The notes beneath the pieces were generated by a model. The model had not been told where the DNA came from and did no database searches. It was given only the letters and a program-made list of their open reading frames with translations. Positions 21,340 to 33,300 of a stretch of DNA of 64,000 nt are shown piece after piece. The DNA is from Maylandia zebra (lineage: Eukaryota; Chordata; Actinopteri; Cichliformes; Cichlidae), in assembly GCF_041146795.1 (NCBI RefSeq), contig NC_135185.1, forward strand, positions 10,101,529 to 10,165,528, written 5' to 3'. A program made the translations under genes and the position numbers. Each line of letters starts with the position of its first letter. The stretch's first letter is position 1.

Positions 21340-21589
21340 CCGCTCCACCTATTTGCCTTTACGTTTCAAGTGGGTGGGGGGTCAGCTTCACTCTGCTCTT
21401 TGGGACAGCCCAATACAGCCATCGGGAAAGTCTGGTTGCATATTCCAAAATTCATTAAAAATCATTCTTGATAGTTGATGTCCAACTTTCAACACAATCC
21501 TCCTCCTGGACACCTACTGTACCTCTGTGCCAAGTTTCATCTCAATCCGCTGCATCAATAATTGTTTAATATTAATGGATCAAAAATGC

Positions 21590-21655
21590 TGCTGAGAGAG
21601 TCATGACAGGGACTATAAAGAGACAGCATATTTCAAACATATTTTCTTGTCTTCA
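21590..21655 (+). mobile_element. L2/Maui LINE fragment
   Basis: The gacagggactataaagagac and gcatattt block aligns with 57,766-57,830 of the L2 copy, which encodes its RVLTGTRKREHISP segment. Confidence 0.6.
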
Positions 21656-21699
21656 CCAGGGTGCTTTGATTCATTTTGGGGGTGCTGAAGCAAAAAACC

Positions 21700-22187
21700 T
21701 GTGTTTTCCTGGTTAAGAGTTTGTTCTTAGGTTTAGTTCAGTGTCTAGTCTGTGGTGGTTATGCTTCCTGTTTTACTTTGAAGATCCGTGTCTCATGTTA
21801 GTGTGTCCAGTGTTACTCTCCCCTGTGTGGTCATTATGTTTCATTCGAGTCAGCTGTGTCCTCATGTGTCGCCACTTCTCCTGATCACCTCGTGTGTATT
21901 TAAGTCCTCAGTCTTCCTGTGTTCATTGTTGTGTCGTCTGTGTTTCCTCCTTTCATGCATTTATAGTTCTCATAGTTCCTCTATATCGTCTCTGTTGGCT
22001 CACTTTTCTCAGTTTTTCCCAGTGTAGGTTTTCAGTTAGCTCTCTCCCATGTTTGCCTTCGTTTGAGTTATATTCATGTTTCAGCCACAATAAAGGCTCA
22101 CTTTTGGTTTGCAACTCAAGTTCCGTCACCTCGCCTCTGTCTGCTTCTGGGTCCGCCTCCACTCGTTCTGCCCCACAGACCGTGACA
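21700..22187 (+). mobile_element. LTR-like block, 5' end unclear
   Basis: Ends GACCGTGACA like the solo LTR at 13,988-14,546, with a tatttaag TATA-like site near 21,898 and AATAAA near 22,090. The start and any target duplication could not be found, so it is probably truncated on the left. Confidence 0.5.
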
Positions 22188-22234
22188 GGGACAAGATAAC
22201 ACGCAACATGTTTTTAAAACTTTAAGCACTTATC

Positions 22235-22440
22235 TCCAAAAGTTGATCCTGGACGTAGTGTTTTGTGGGAGAAACGTTTCATCATCATCCAGGTGACTTC
22301 TTCAGTCTCAGCTGACTGCAGGTTTCCCCAATCTTATAAACAGTACATTTGCATAATGACTGAAACCAGCCCACTGAAGGAACAATGGGCTGGGAGGTCA
22401 GTTCCTTAATCTTAATTATGCAAATTCTCATGACCATTGA
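22235..22440 (-). mobile_element. Penelope-like 3' fragment
   Basis: ttttgtgggagaaacgtttc and tcatccaggtgacttcttca are the reverse of the motif seen after GIY-YIG frames in fish Penelope-like elements. It is diverged from the 12.7 and 18.5 kb pieces. Confidence 0.4.
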
Positions 22441-22778
22441 TCAACAACCACTGAAAACCTGTGTTTTCCTAAATACACATTGGTCTCTTTTCTCTCTTAA
22501 CATAACATCTCATGTTACTTTTATCTCAGTACTGTCTTTTTCTCACAATTTCATTATCCTTACTTCAAAGCTTCACTTTATTATCAAGAATTTAGTTTTA
22601 CCACTACTGAGCCAATTTGATAGTTAAGATCATCAATTCAGCGAACAGATAATTTAAAATTCAGCCAATCTGCACAAATTTGCTTTTTGAACAGGTTTGT
22701 GCTTACCTTTAAATCTCTTTAGACCGGTCTTCTGTTCGCTTCATATCAGATCCAACCTTCGGCCACATTTGTTCTCTC
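22441..22778. other. Intergenic, no gene seen
   Basis: AT-rich host-like sequence left of the LTR. Nothing recognised. Confidence 0.3.
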
Positions 22779-23025
22779 TGTTACACGAAGAACCGGGCGG
22801 AAACACCAAATATTAACCCCGATTCTTTTGTCCCCATGATAGAACAGAGAAAACCGACTCATAGTGTGTTAAAACATTTATATTTCTTTTTATTCTATCA
22901 TCTTCCGGAAGAGAGACCCCTGCACAGCTCAAATGCCAGTTGCAGATCTCTAGCATTAGAAGCCAAAATGTGTATCATATAGGTGTTATTTTGGTCCTTT
23001 ACACAACTCCTCCTGACCTGACTTG

Positions 23026-23080
<55 letters not shown>

Positions 23081-23279
23081 GTAGTTCTGCTTTTTCTGTC
23101 TGGTTTCCTGTTCTTAATATATTGCCTCTGCAGCTCTGCACTTCCTGTATATTAGTCTGGCTGAGCACTTGGTTTATGAGTCAAAGCTGGCCTTTCTTTA
23201 TACAGGCCTTTATTATTAAAGTACAAAAAACAATATAATCAGAAAATAAGCACTAAGAATATATATTTATTCTTTAACA
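22779..23279 (-). mobile_element. LTR of a retrovirus-like element, 501 bp
   Basis: On minus it starts TGTTAAAG and ends GTGTAACA. Directly upstream on minus is a polypurine tract (AAAAAGGGGGAGC, 23,280-23,292), which marks it as a 3' LTR. It contains a long TG microsatellite. No target duplication was confirmed, and no coding region is attached to the right. Confidence 0.6.
23027..23077. repeat. (TG)n microsatellite
   Basis: About 25 uninterrupted TG units inside the LTR. Frames of repeated Cys-Val or His-Thr across it are artefacts. Confidence 0.97.
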
Positions 23280-23292
23280 GCTCCCCCTTTTT

Positions 23293-23914
23293 AACTCATA
23301 TAATTTTATGAGTTAACCTAATTAACTGACTCCCTCATTAACCTTAACTTAGAGCTACTGCTCCTAAAATGCCTCAGTCCACTGAAGACAGATGGTGATA
23401 AGGAACTGCAGGAGGAACTATCATGGAAGACCAGGCTCCAAAAAGGATGGAAAATAGAAGAAGTGGCTAACCTCAAGTAAAAAGACAGCACAGATTTTCT
23501 GATCCACAGAGGCAGGAGTCTACCAAGGCACCAGGACCAAAGATGCAAAGGTGCCATGGAGACTATCCAGGACAAATAAACAGGATGTAAAATGCAAGCT
23601 AGGACAGCGTACACTGAGAGGCACCACCAAGTGGCTGGGATAGTGTAGAAGAACATCTGTGTCACATATGGACTGGAAGCACCCAAGTCCTGATGGGAGA
23701 CTCTACCAAAGGTGGATGAGGACAACAGGGCTGAGCACCTCTGGGGCTTCTAGTTCCATACAGACAAGCAGGTGCTGCAGAACCAACCAGACAAAAGCCA
23801 AATGCTAACAAACAGCAGTGGCTGAGAGTCCCAGAAACACAAGCAGGGAAATCAAAGCAGGAATGAAGCTCAAAAAGGCTGAAACTCATTATATCCTAAT
23901 AGTAAATTAGGATA
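23293..23914. other. Old flank of an IRG repeat unit
   Basis: Noncoding. The part at about 23,680-23,760 (cacccaagtcctgatgggag ... gaggacaacaggg ... cttctagttcc) aligns with 28,250-28,310 downstream of the intact IRG. This places a former IRG unit on the left. Confidence 0.5.
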
Positions 23915-25279
23915 CACCTGGAGAAGAGAGACACGTATGTGAGAATGCTGTTTGTAGATTACAGCTCAGCATTCAATACCATCGTTCCCTCGAAGCTGGA
24001 CAGGAAACTGCAGGATCTAGGACTGAGCAGCTCCCTCTGCAGCTGGATCCTTAACTTCCTGTTTGACAGACGCCAAGTGGTCAGACTGGGCAGCATCACC
24101 TCATCCCCCATCACACTGAACACTGGTGCTCCACAGGGGTGTGTACTGAGCCCTCTCCTGTACTCACTCTACACCTACGACTGCACAGCCACTAACAACT
24201 CCAACATCATTGTGTTTGCGGACGACACTACAGTGGTGGGTCTTATCACCAACGGTGATGAGACGGCTTACAGGGAGGAGGTCAGCGCCCTGACCCACTG
24301 GTGTCAAGACAACCATCTCACCCTCAACGTCGCAAAGACAAAGGAGTTGATAGTGGACTTCCGGAGGTGCAGAGAAGTACACACCCCCCATCACCATCAA
24401 CGGCGCAGCTGTGGAGAGAGTGAGCAGCTTCCGGTTCCTTGGGGTACATCTGGCTGAGGATCTTACGTGGTCAGTACACACAAACAAAACAGTGAAGAAG
24501 GTGCAACAGCGCCTCTTCTTTCTCAGGAGATTTGGCATGAACCCCCGCATCCTCAGGACCTTCTATCACTGTGCCATTGAGAGCATCCTCACTGGATGCA
24601 TCACCACCTGGTAAGGCAACAGCACCGCCTACAACTGCAAAGCTCTCCAGAGAGTAGTGCGGTGCTCTGAACGGATAATTGGAGGTGAGCTTCCCTCCCT
24701 CCAGGACATCTACAGGAAGCGCTGCCTGAGGAAAGCGGGGAGGATCATCAAGGACTCCAGTCACCCCAGCCATAAACTGTTCAGACTGCTTCCATCAGGA
24801 AGGAGGTTCTGCAGCATCCGGTCCCGTACCAGCAGACTGAGAGACAGCTTTTTCAATCAGGCCATCAGACTGCTGAACACGTCATAGACACCTCACCTTC
24901 ACTACTGGAACTTCAACATTATGCACTACACACTGTACAGTAATGCCACTGTTTTGCACATGTCTCAACTCTGTATATTTTTATATATTTTATTTTATTT
25001 TTACTCTATTTAATTTGTAAAAATGTGTATATACACACACACACACGTAGAAAAACATTTAGTATACACATCCAGAAATGCATATACTATTATATATTGT
25101 ACATATATTTATTAGTTTCAGATTAGCCATTCTTGTATTTTGCTTTGTTTACGTTATTGTATTTGCACAACTCTGTTGCTTGTGAAGCTCGCACACAAGA
25201 ATTTCACTCACATGTACTGTACCAATGTACCTGCACATGTGATGTGACAATAAAAGTGATTTGATTTGATTTGATTTGG
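23915..25279 (+). mobile_element. CR1/Rex-like LINE, 5'-truncated
   Basis: Encodes the reverse transcriptase palm: [28 protein letters not shown] and [11 protein letters not shown] (catalytic FADD). The thumb and C-terminal part follow in shifted frames (24,411 and 24,657). Frameshifts lie near 24,370 and a stop at 24,612-24,614. The 3' UTR ends cacatgtgatgtgacaataa and then GATTT repeats. Everything upstream of the palm is absent, the normal result of incomplete target-primed reverse transcription. Confidence 0.85.
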
Positions 25280-25344
25280 ATTTAAATACAAACCGAACTG
25301 TAGAGGCCTGCTGGGAAATCAGGAAGTTCTATCAGAAATAACAA

Positions 25345-25705
25345 AGTCCTTAAAATGAGGATGCTGTAATTATTTTCACCTGCTGGAACAGATTTTCTAA
25401 TTGTGTTTTCTTTGGGTATCTGTTAGTGTCCAATAATACTGTAATATAGTGTCTGAGAAGATGTGCCTGATACAGCAAACACTCACGTATTCATTCATTA
25501 TATCAGTGAGATAAGCCATGGAAATGTGAGCCTGAAGCTCTCTTAACACTCAGACTTACAACTCTAATGTTAAAGGTTATTTAACTGCTGTTTCAGTCGA
25601 ATAATTTCATTTTTCATCTGATCTAATGACTACGATCATTTCAAATCCAGCTGATAAAGTAATAAATCTGTGAGAAGAATAAAAGAATCAATGGACAGAA
25701 GTCGT
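25345..25705. repeat. IRG flanking repeat, left copy
   Basis: Aligns with 28,411-28,675, for example through gttaaaggttatttaactgc and atttcaaatccag. The two copies bracket the intact IRG gene. Confidence 0.75.
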
Positions 25706-26813
25706 ATGGAAAAAGACGTTCATGGTTATAGAATAATATCCTATTAAATACTGATGTCATCAGAGAGTGTAGCTCTCATAGATTGACACGTATTAATGTC
25801 CTGAGAGGCATTAATATATGTGAGTAGATATGAAAGAGTGACGGATCAGAGCACATATGCAGTAAAAGATCCGTCCAAATATTTTTTTGCCTTAATGAAA
25901 TATTATTGTCATGGGATACAAACATTATACGATACGTGCACTTATTTAAAAGTTCCTTTACAGTTCTCTCCTGCAGAAGGAGCAGTGTGTAAAGACTTTG
26001 TGCTCTGCTGTGAATACAAGTGTGATCTATACTTAAATCAGCTGGTTTACAGTCAGTGCTGTGACCCACACAAAGACACAGCTCTGTGGTCAAACCAGTT
26101 TGCTGTTTTTCAGAGGGTGTGGTTAGAGATATTTACCCTCCACCAGCTCATCTATCATCAGACTGACTGCTTCATGCAGAACTTTTCATCACTCCAACAG
26201 CTCAGTACGCAGGTAAACCTTTGATTAAATGAGTTCTGTCTATAAAGTTCAATTCACTCAAATTCCAACCAGTGAACCTCTTCAGTCACCTGTTCTTTAC
26301 CTTTTGCATGCTGGTGTTAAGTTGATGGTGTTTCATAGTTTTGCCCTTTCTGTCTTTCGAGCAGCAGCTCTCCAGTCATACTTCTCTCTGTAAAGACTTG
26401 TTTATGTTCTGTGAGTGAGCCAAGTGGAAATGTATGTGTGTTTTCAAGACTTGCAAGCAGCAGGTGAATCAGAGCACAGAGCCAAAGACTCAAAAAAATG
26501 TTTGTTCTTTTAGATAATTTTCTAAGCACAGTCATTATTGAATCCTTATTCATAGCTAATTTAAACACTTACTGATTCTCCTTAGACTGACTCTAATGCC
26601 AAAGAAATCAAAGATTAGCTGCTTAAATTCTGAGTTTTATGTTTGATCTGTTTGATAATTTCTTTGTCTTGAGTCTGACAATGTGACCGAGCAGATGGAA
26701 ACAGAAAGGAAGAAACTTTCAAGATTATTTGATGATGCTTGATTTTTATAGTCTGTATTCAGAGATGAGAGTGCAGTGATTATAACACATTTTCCTTTTA
26801 TTTATGAGTCCAC
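25706..26813. promoter_or_regulatory. IRG upstream region with a possible 5' UTR exon
   Basis: A donor-like site (cgcag/gtaaac at about 26,214) ends a candidate noncoding exon, and an acceptor-like ag precedes tccac just before the ATG at 26,814. I found no convincing ISRE or GAS interferon site by eye, so interferon control is not shown. Confidence 0.3.
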
Positions 26814-28096
26814 ATGGAGCCTTTATCTGCTTCAGTTAGAAAGGATCTGATGAACAATGATACTGCTGCAGCAGCAGCAAGGATTCAAAGATATGTAAGA
26901 GATTTAGAAGAAACATGTCATATTCCACTACGTATTGCCATCACAGGAGAATCTGGTTCTGGTAAATCGACATTTGTTAACGCTGTCAGAGGACTACGTA
27001 ATGGAGATGAAGGAGCCGCTCCTACTGGTGCTGTAGAACACTCAAAGGATCCTATACCATATTTCCATCCAGAGTATCCCAATGTCACTTTATGGGATCT
27101 TCCTGGAGTTGGCACCCTCAAGTATCCAACTCATAAGTACCTGGAATATGTTGGATTTGAAAAGTTTGACTTCTTCATCATCGTCTCAGACACTGGTTGC
27201 AGAGAAAATGATGTGAAACTCGCTCAGGAGATTCAGAAGGTGAAGAAAAATTTCTACTTTGTTCACTCAAAAATTGACAACTTTATGCGTGATGAGAGAA
27301 GAAATCGAGACTTCAGTGCAGAGAGGAGTCTTACAACAATGAGGGAAAACTGTGTTCAAGGTGAGTTTCTGTTTTGTTAAGTAAACACTTTATTATCCCA
27401 AAGTTGGGACTCATTTACTTTAATTGTGAAAACTGTGCTTGCTTTATATTTCTTTATCACGCAGGTCTTCGAGAACAAGGCATCGTGTCTCCACAGGTCT
27501 TCCTGGTGTCCAGCTTTGAGCCAAACCTTTACGACTTCTCTCTCTTACAGCAGACCTTAGACAGAGACCTTCCTAAAAACAAGAGGGACACTCTGCTGTT
27601 TGCCATGGCCAACATCAACCCAGAGATCATCATCAAGAAGAAAAAAGCTTTTCAGTCCAGAATAAAATACTGGGCTGGTTTGTCTGGAACTGTAGCAGCT
27701 GTTCCAGTTCCTGGCCTTTCTGTTGCTGTTGATGTCGGGTTGATGGTTAGAGTTGTCAAAGATTATGTAACTGATTTCAGTCTTGATAAGTCATCACTGG
27801 AAAAACTTGCTGAGAGAACAGATGTGCCGCATGCTGATCTTTGTGCTGTTATCAGGTCACCACTGGCTGGAGTAGAAATAACTCCAGAGCTCCTCATGAG
27901 GGTGTTGACCCAACTAGCATGCATAGCTGCATTTATGACAGCAGAAGAAAGTGTTAGATGGATTCCAGTAGTCGGACTTGTAGCATCAGCCTGTCTCTCT
28001 TTTACTTTAACCTACAAAGCTCTGAATTCTTTCCTCGACACACTTGCTGATGATGCTCAGAGGGTTTTTGAAAAGGCTCTCGGTCTGAACTACTAA
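26814..28096 (+). CDS. Immunity-related GTPase (IRG), intact, 392 aa
   Basis: Exons 26814-27360 and 27465-28096 are joined in phase 1 (caag/gtgagt, cacgcag/g). Motifs: P-loop GESGSGKS (45-52), switch I Thr in APTG (71), DLPG (95-98) and SKID (152-155) as the guanine-specificity motif. The N-terminal helix (1-36) and the long C-terminal helical domain (about 183-392) are complete, and total length is usual for the family. There is no N-terminal myristoylation Gly. By family, it is a cytosolic, membrane-associating GTPase induced in defence against intracellular pathogens; in fish the function is less known. Repeated flanks at 25,345-25,705 and 28,411-28,675 point to a tandem cluster. The closest relative in the window is the degraded minus-strand copy at 17,713-19,262. 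Confidence 0.9.
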
Positions 28097-28410
28097 GTAA
28101 ATGATAATGTGATTCTGTGTTCAGTCTACAGCAGATCTCATTTTCTCTGGTCACAGCAACAAGAACAGAGTAACTGTTCACAGCTTCATGCTCTCAAACT
28201 TTCCTCCTCATCTGTGCCACAGAGGGACTGAAAACCCCCAAGTACCCAAAGGAAGACACAGATGGGTGATTGAGGACAACAGGGTTATATATAAGACCTC
28301 TAGTTCCAGCCCACTATATCAGAATTGTAAAGAAATCAAAATGGAAATCCAAACTAAAGGAATTGTGGACATGTTCCACCCTGTGGTTCCTTCCTTTACT
28401 TTCTCTTTCT
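28097..28410. other. 3' flank of the IRG gene
   Basis: Noncoding. Contains the 28,250-28,310 segment shared with 23,680-23,760. No AATAAA was seen close to the stop codon. Confidence 0.45.
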
Positions 28411-28675
28411 TTATCCTTAAAATGACGATGCTGTAATTAGAAAACCTGCTCCAGTGAGTGAAGCTAATTGTGGGAGAAGTTTTCTTGTGGTTTCTGTTAG
28501 TGTCCAAAATACTGTAATTTAGACTCTAATAAAACTCTAACGTTAAAGGTTATTTAACTGCTGTTTCAGTTTAATCATTAAATTTTTAATGTCATCTACT
28601 GACTATGATTATTTCAAATCCAGTAAACTGATAAAGGTAATAAATGTGTGAGAATAATTAAACAACCAATGGTGG
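28411..28675. repeat. IRG flanking repeat, right copy
   Basis: Partner of 25,345-25,705. Host sequence continues to the retroelement's target site at 28,789-28,793. Confidence 0.75.
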
Positions 28676-28793
28676 TGGAGTGAATTTACAAACCATTCAG
28701 GAACAGAAGCAGTAAAACCATGAAAACACCTCCATACACACAAAACTGTATTACTGGAAAACTGGACATAAAGTGTCAAAAGTACAAATAAGT

Positions 28794-29079
28794 TGTGGCG
28801 GAGGTGTGGTCCCGGGCGCGGCTGCAGGGGAGGAGTGGTGCAGTGAGCTCAACGGGGCGGTGCTGGAGATGCCGGTGAGAACAGCTGATGGCGATTTGGA
28901 CTGATGGTGGTTTCCTTCCCTTTTTATAGTGAGATGGAGAGGAGCGGGAGACAGGGAAATCAGCTGGGACCGACAGCTGTCAGACTGTGCTCAGCCATAA
29001 CCCAGGGAAAACTATAAATAAATGTGGAATCTGGTGATAAAGACGTGTGTGTGTGTACCTGTGTGTAGTGCATTTCACA
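28794..29079 (+). repeat. 5' LTR of the Gmr1-type element
   Basis: 286 bp, TG...CA. Contains ctttttatagtgag (TATA-like) and ataaataaatgtg (polyadenylation-like) in the expected order. Confidence 0.92.
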
Positions 29080-29081
29080 AG

Positions 29082-29095
29082 TGGTGCCGAAACCC
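29082..29095 (+). promoter_or_regulatory. Primer binding site, tRNA-Phe type
   Basis: TGGTGCCGAAACCC begins 2 nt after the LTR and is complementary to the 3' end of vertebrate tRNA-Phe (GGGTTTCGGCA plus CCA), 14 of 14. Confidence 0.82.
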
Positions 29096-29115
29096 AGTGT
29101 CCAGCCGGCATTGGG

Positions 29116-29738
29116 ATGTCCGACCCACAGGCTGCGCCACCCGCCCAGCCTTTGCAGTTTCTGGCGCAGATGCTGGCGGAGATGGCGAAGATGAGCCAGG
29201 ACCAAGCGGCGACCCAGCGGGCTCACCTGGCTTCGCTGCAGGAGCAGGCGGACCGGCAGACTCTGGTTCTGGAGCGGCTGGTTGGAGCCGCTGCTCCGCC
29301 GAAGCCTCCGCCGCTGTCGGTGGCGATGCCCCGGATGGGGGACGGGGACGACCCCCAGGTTTTCCTGGAGACTTTTCGTGCCACGGCGGAGGCCTGCCAG
29401 TGGCCGCAGGTGGAGTGGGCTCCGCGTTTGCTTCCTCTGCTGTCGGGGGAGGCTCAGACGGCGGCCCTGAGTCTGCCACCGACCTCGAGGAGCAGCTTCC
29501 AGGACGTGAGCCGGGCGGTGGTGGACAGGATGGGGCTCACCGCTGAGGATCATCGCCGGCAGTTCCGGGCCTGTCGGCTGGCCGCGGCGGATCGGCCGTT
29601 TGCTTGGGCCCGGAAGCTGCACGATGCGGCGGTGCGCTGGCTGCAGCCGGGATCGTCAGAGGGCGAGACGCTGCTGGTGGACAAGGTGGTGCTGGAGCAG
29701 TTCATGGAGGGGCTGCCTGCGGAGACGGCGAGATGGGT
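29116..29738 (+). pseudogene. Gag of the Gmr1-type element, 5' part
   Basis: ATG 36 bp after the LTR. The frame encodes a Pro/Ala/Gln-rich start (MSDPQAAPPAQP) and then a capsid-like segment with SFQDVSRAVVDRMGL and LVDKVVLEQFMEGLP, which resembles the Gypsy capsid and the host SCAN domain derived from Gmr1-type capsids. The Pao insertion cuts the frame after the Trp-Val at about 29,738. The frame resumes at 36,384. High GC differs sharply from the AT-rich host sequence. Confidence 0.82.
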
Positions 29739-30271
29739 TATCACTCCCTCCAGTTAATACACGACACCACGGTTCTTCATTCACAGATGGATTTATTCTT
29801 CCGTCACACTTCTCCTCAGAAACACCATAAAATCCACCGTCAAACTGTTATTACATAAAAGTACAGAATGACCAAACATAAATATTACAAATAAACATTT
29901 AAACCCAAGTTAACAAATACGCGATAAACAAACACAGTTAACGTACCTCGCTGGCTGCACGTAACCGTGAGGGAATGAGTCCGCTTCAGGAACAAAAACT
30001 TAACGAAAATAATTCCCAATTTCTTCTTCTTCGCAGCTTTCTTTTACTTTAAACTGCTTATTTATTCCTTCTTCTGACTTAGTTAACTTATTAACTTAGC
30101 TTCTTTGCACATGCTTTTGACTTCCCTTTACATCACTTAAAAAGGCCTGTGCGCAACACAGAATGAACCTTAGTTCCTACCTCAAAAGGAACAACAATAA
30201 ATAAAGAAAATAAATAACATAAATGAACACAATAAATTAAACAGACATAATTTACATTTATGGCAGTTAAA
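29739..30271 (-). repeat. 3' LTR of the Pao element
   Basis: 533 bp, identical by eye to 35,846-36,378. Confidence 0.93.
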
Positions 30272-30352
30272 CTCCCACCAAATCTCAACTTGAGATTTCT
30301 TCACAGATTTGAATCTTCAAGTTATAAGCATTTACAACAGTTTAACACATGC

Positions 30353-33300
30353 TTATTCTGCTTCATCAAGTAGTACTATTTTTTGCACTGGCCTTTCAAG
30401 ATAAACTGGCCTAGTTGTGCGTTTTCCCTGTTTGTCCAAAGTTGAGTCACTAACCAACAGCTTTACCTTTCTGACCCTTCCATCAGAGCTGGGGTACACC
30501 TCCGTGACTCTTGCTAGTCTCCAGTGATTTCGCGGAGCACTGTCCTCTTGAAGAATAACAATGTCATTGACATTGGTGTTCCTTTTATCCCCATGCCATA
30601 TCTGTCTTTGCTGGAGATTAAGAAGATACTCCCTCCTCCACCTTGTCCAAAACTCATTCGCCAAGAACTGCACCTGACGCCATCTCTTACGCAGGTATAA
30701 ATCTTGACTCATGAACTGACCCGGAGGTGGCAATATAATGTTAGACTTCATCAGAAGAATGTGATTTGGTGTGAGCGGTTCAAGACTTGTTGGATCATTC
30801 AGGTGCTCTGTTGTCAGCGGTCTGCTATTTATAATAGCCATCACTTCATACGAAAAAGTCCTAAGTGAGGCAGTGTCAAGTCTTTTAGCAGACTGATCAA
30901 GAATTGCTGTTAGAACACTTCTGATTGTCCTTATTTGCCTCTCCCAAATTCCTCCCATATGGCTTGATGATGGGGGATTCATTACAAACTCACAGCCATA
31001 TTCCTTCACCTGCTCATGATCCCAGTTCTTCATTGAGTCCATGAACTCTCTTTTTGCACCCACAAAGTTGGTACCTTGATCACATCTCAACTGCCTTACA
31101 TTCCCACGTATTGCAATGAATACGCGCAATGCATTGATGAAAGCATCTGAACTGAGGTCATCAAGCATTTCGATATGTACAGCTCTGCAACACATACAAG
31201 TGAAGAGAAGACCATACTTCTTCAGTTCCTTTCTTGCATCCCTCACATAGAATGGTCCAAAGCAATCCATGCCACAATATGTGAATGGAGGGGTCATTTC
31301 CATTCTGTCCTCTGGCAAATCTGCCATTTTTGGATCTTATGTGTTCCTTCTATACTTTCTGCATGTGACGCACTTAAAGATATGTGAGGCAACTGCACTG
31401 CTGCATCCAATGACCCATATCCCATTAGATCGCAACTCATTTACAGTCATACCTCTTCCTTGATGCTGTACTTTCTCATGATAATGCTTGATCAATAAAG
31501 AAGACACGTGACTTGTTTTTGGCAGAATAGCAGGATGTTTAACATGTGTATGAAGATCACTTCTTGTTAAGCGTCCGCCTACTCTCAGCACACCCTGCTC
31601 GTCCAAAAATGGACTTAATTTGCATAGCTTGTTTGCCTTGTCTTTGGATTTTACGTCCTTGGATTGCTGTAAATTCTTGATTTCACTGCTGAATACTTCT
31701 GTTTGGACCAATCTGATTAGGAAAAGTTCAGCTTGTTGTCTTTCCTCAACACTTGTACTTCCATTGAGTTTGGGACTAAGACCCTTAACTTGCTTAGCAT
31801 GACGTTTAAGACAAGCAATAGCCTTAACAACTGTTTTCCAGTCAGAAAACTTAGTCAGGCGGTCCAACAATGTTCTATTTATCCTTGCGCTGGTGTTGAG
31901 CACCTGAGCCCTTCGAAGTTCTGGATCATTATCACTAACCTCTCCCACCTTAGCATCTCTTGTGGGTAGCTCTCTTTCCCACAGAAAGTCTGGGCCAGTG
32001 AACCAATTTGAAGCAACGAGCCGATCTGCCGATAACCCTCTCGAAGCATGGTCCGCCGGATTGTCTTCGGACTGCACATGATACCATTGGTTGACATCTG
32101 TGGTGGCTTTGATTCTCTGGATCCTATTTGCCACGAAAACATGAAAGCGTCTGGCATCATTATTAATGTACCCGAGAACAACCTTTGAATCAGTCCAATA
32201 ATATTCCTTAAGGTTGTCTATTTCGAGCTCATGTTTTAAGATGGCACCCATCTTCGCAGCAACCACTGCTGCAGACAACTCAAGCCTTGGAACTGTTGTG
32301 ACCTTAGTGGGGGCAACACGCGCTTTCCCCATGACAAGTGAGCAGTGTACGCTGCCATTAGAGTTCACTGCTCTTAGATAAGTGCACTCCCCATAACCTG
32401 TGAAGCTAGCATCTGAGAAGTGATGTAACTCGTACTGCTTGACATCTATGAAGCTTGCTGGTATGTAGCACCTCTTAATCTTTACTTGACACAAGTTATG
32501 GAGATCTTGTAACCATGACTGCCACTGTGATCTGCACTCCTCTGAAAGTGGTTCATCCCAACTAGCTTTCTCTCGACTCAGCTGTTGCAAGATCAACTTC
32601 CCACGTAAAACAAGCGGTGCTACGAAACCCAAAGGATCGTAGATGGAAGCTACTGTGGATAGCACTCCCCTTCTCATCATTGGGTGTTTCTTGACAGTTA
32701 CTCTGAACTGAAAGTCATCAGAGGATACGCACCATTGCACGCCCAGTGCTCTTTCTAGGAGTGGCTCCCCTAAATCTATGTCCAGTTCTTTGACACTGTC
32801 TGCACACTCTTCCTTTGGTATTGACTCCAATACCTTCTTGCTGTTGGAAATGAACTTGTGTAGTCTAAGCTTGCCTGTGCTGCAAAGCTCTCTTGCTTCC
32901 TTGATCAGCTTGATTGCCTCAGCATCAGACCTTACACTCACCAGTCCATCATCAACATAAAAATTTCTTCGGATGAACTTGACAGTGCTTTGGTTAAACC
33001 AATCTTGACCTTCTGTGGCTAGATGTTTAAGTCCAAAATTGGCACAACCAGGTGAGGAAGCTGCTCCAAACAAATGGACTTTCATCCGAAAAACTGTTGG
33101 CGGAGACTCAAGATCACCATTCTCCTACCATAAGAACCTCAAGTAGTCTTGGTCTTCAGGCTTTACATGGAATTGATGAAACATTCGTTCCACATCACAC
33201 ATAATAGCGACTGGGCCCTTTCGAAATCTACAAAGAACTCCCACCAAGGTGTTTGTGAGCTCTGGCCCTGTAAGAAGGTAGTCATTCAATGACATGTCTT

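Noticed and set aside
22986..23238. Frames of repeated His-Thr or Cys-Val
   Set aside because: Produced by the TG microsatellite.
24164..24773. Minus-strand frames over the LINE
   Set aside because: Shadows of the plus-strand reverse transcriptase.
25820..26224. Plus frame of 134 codons upstream of the IRG
   Set aside because: No recognisable domain; more likely the noncoding 5' region of the IRG gene.
28960..29622. Long minus-strand frame opposite gag
   Set aside because: It is an antisense shadow of a GC-rich gag gene. Its Pro/Arg/Gly-rich product has no domain.
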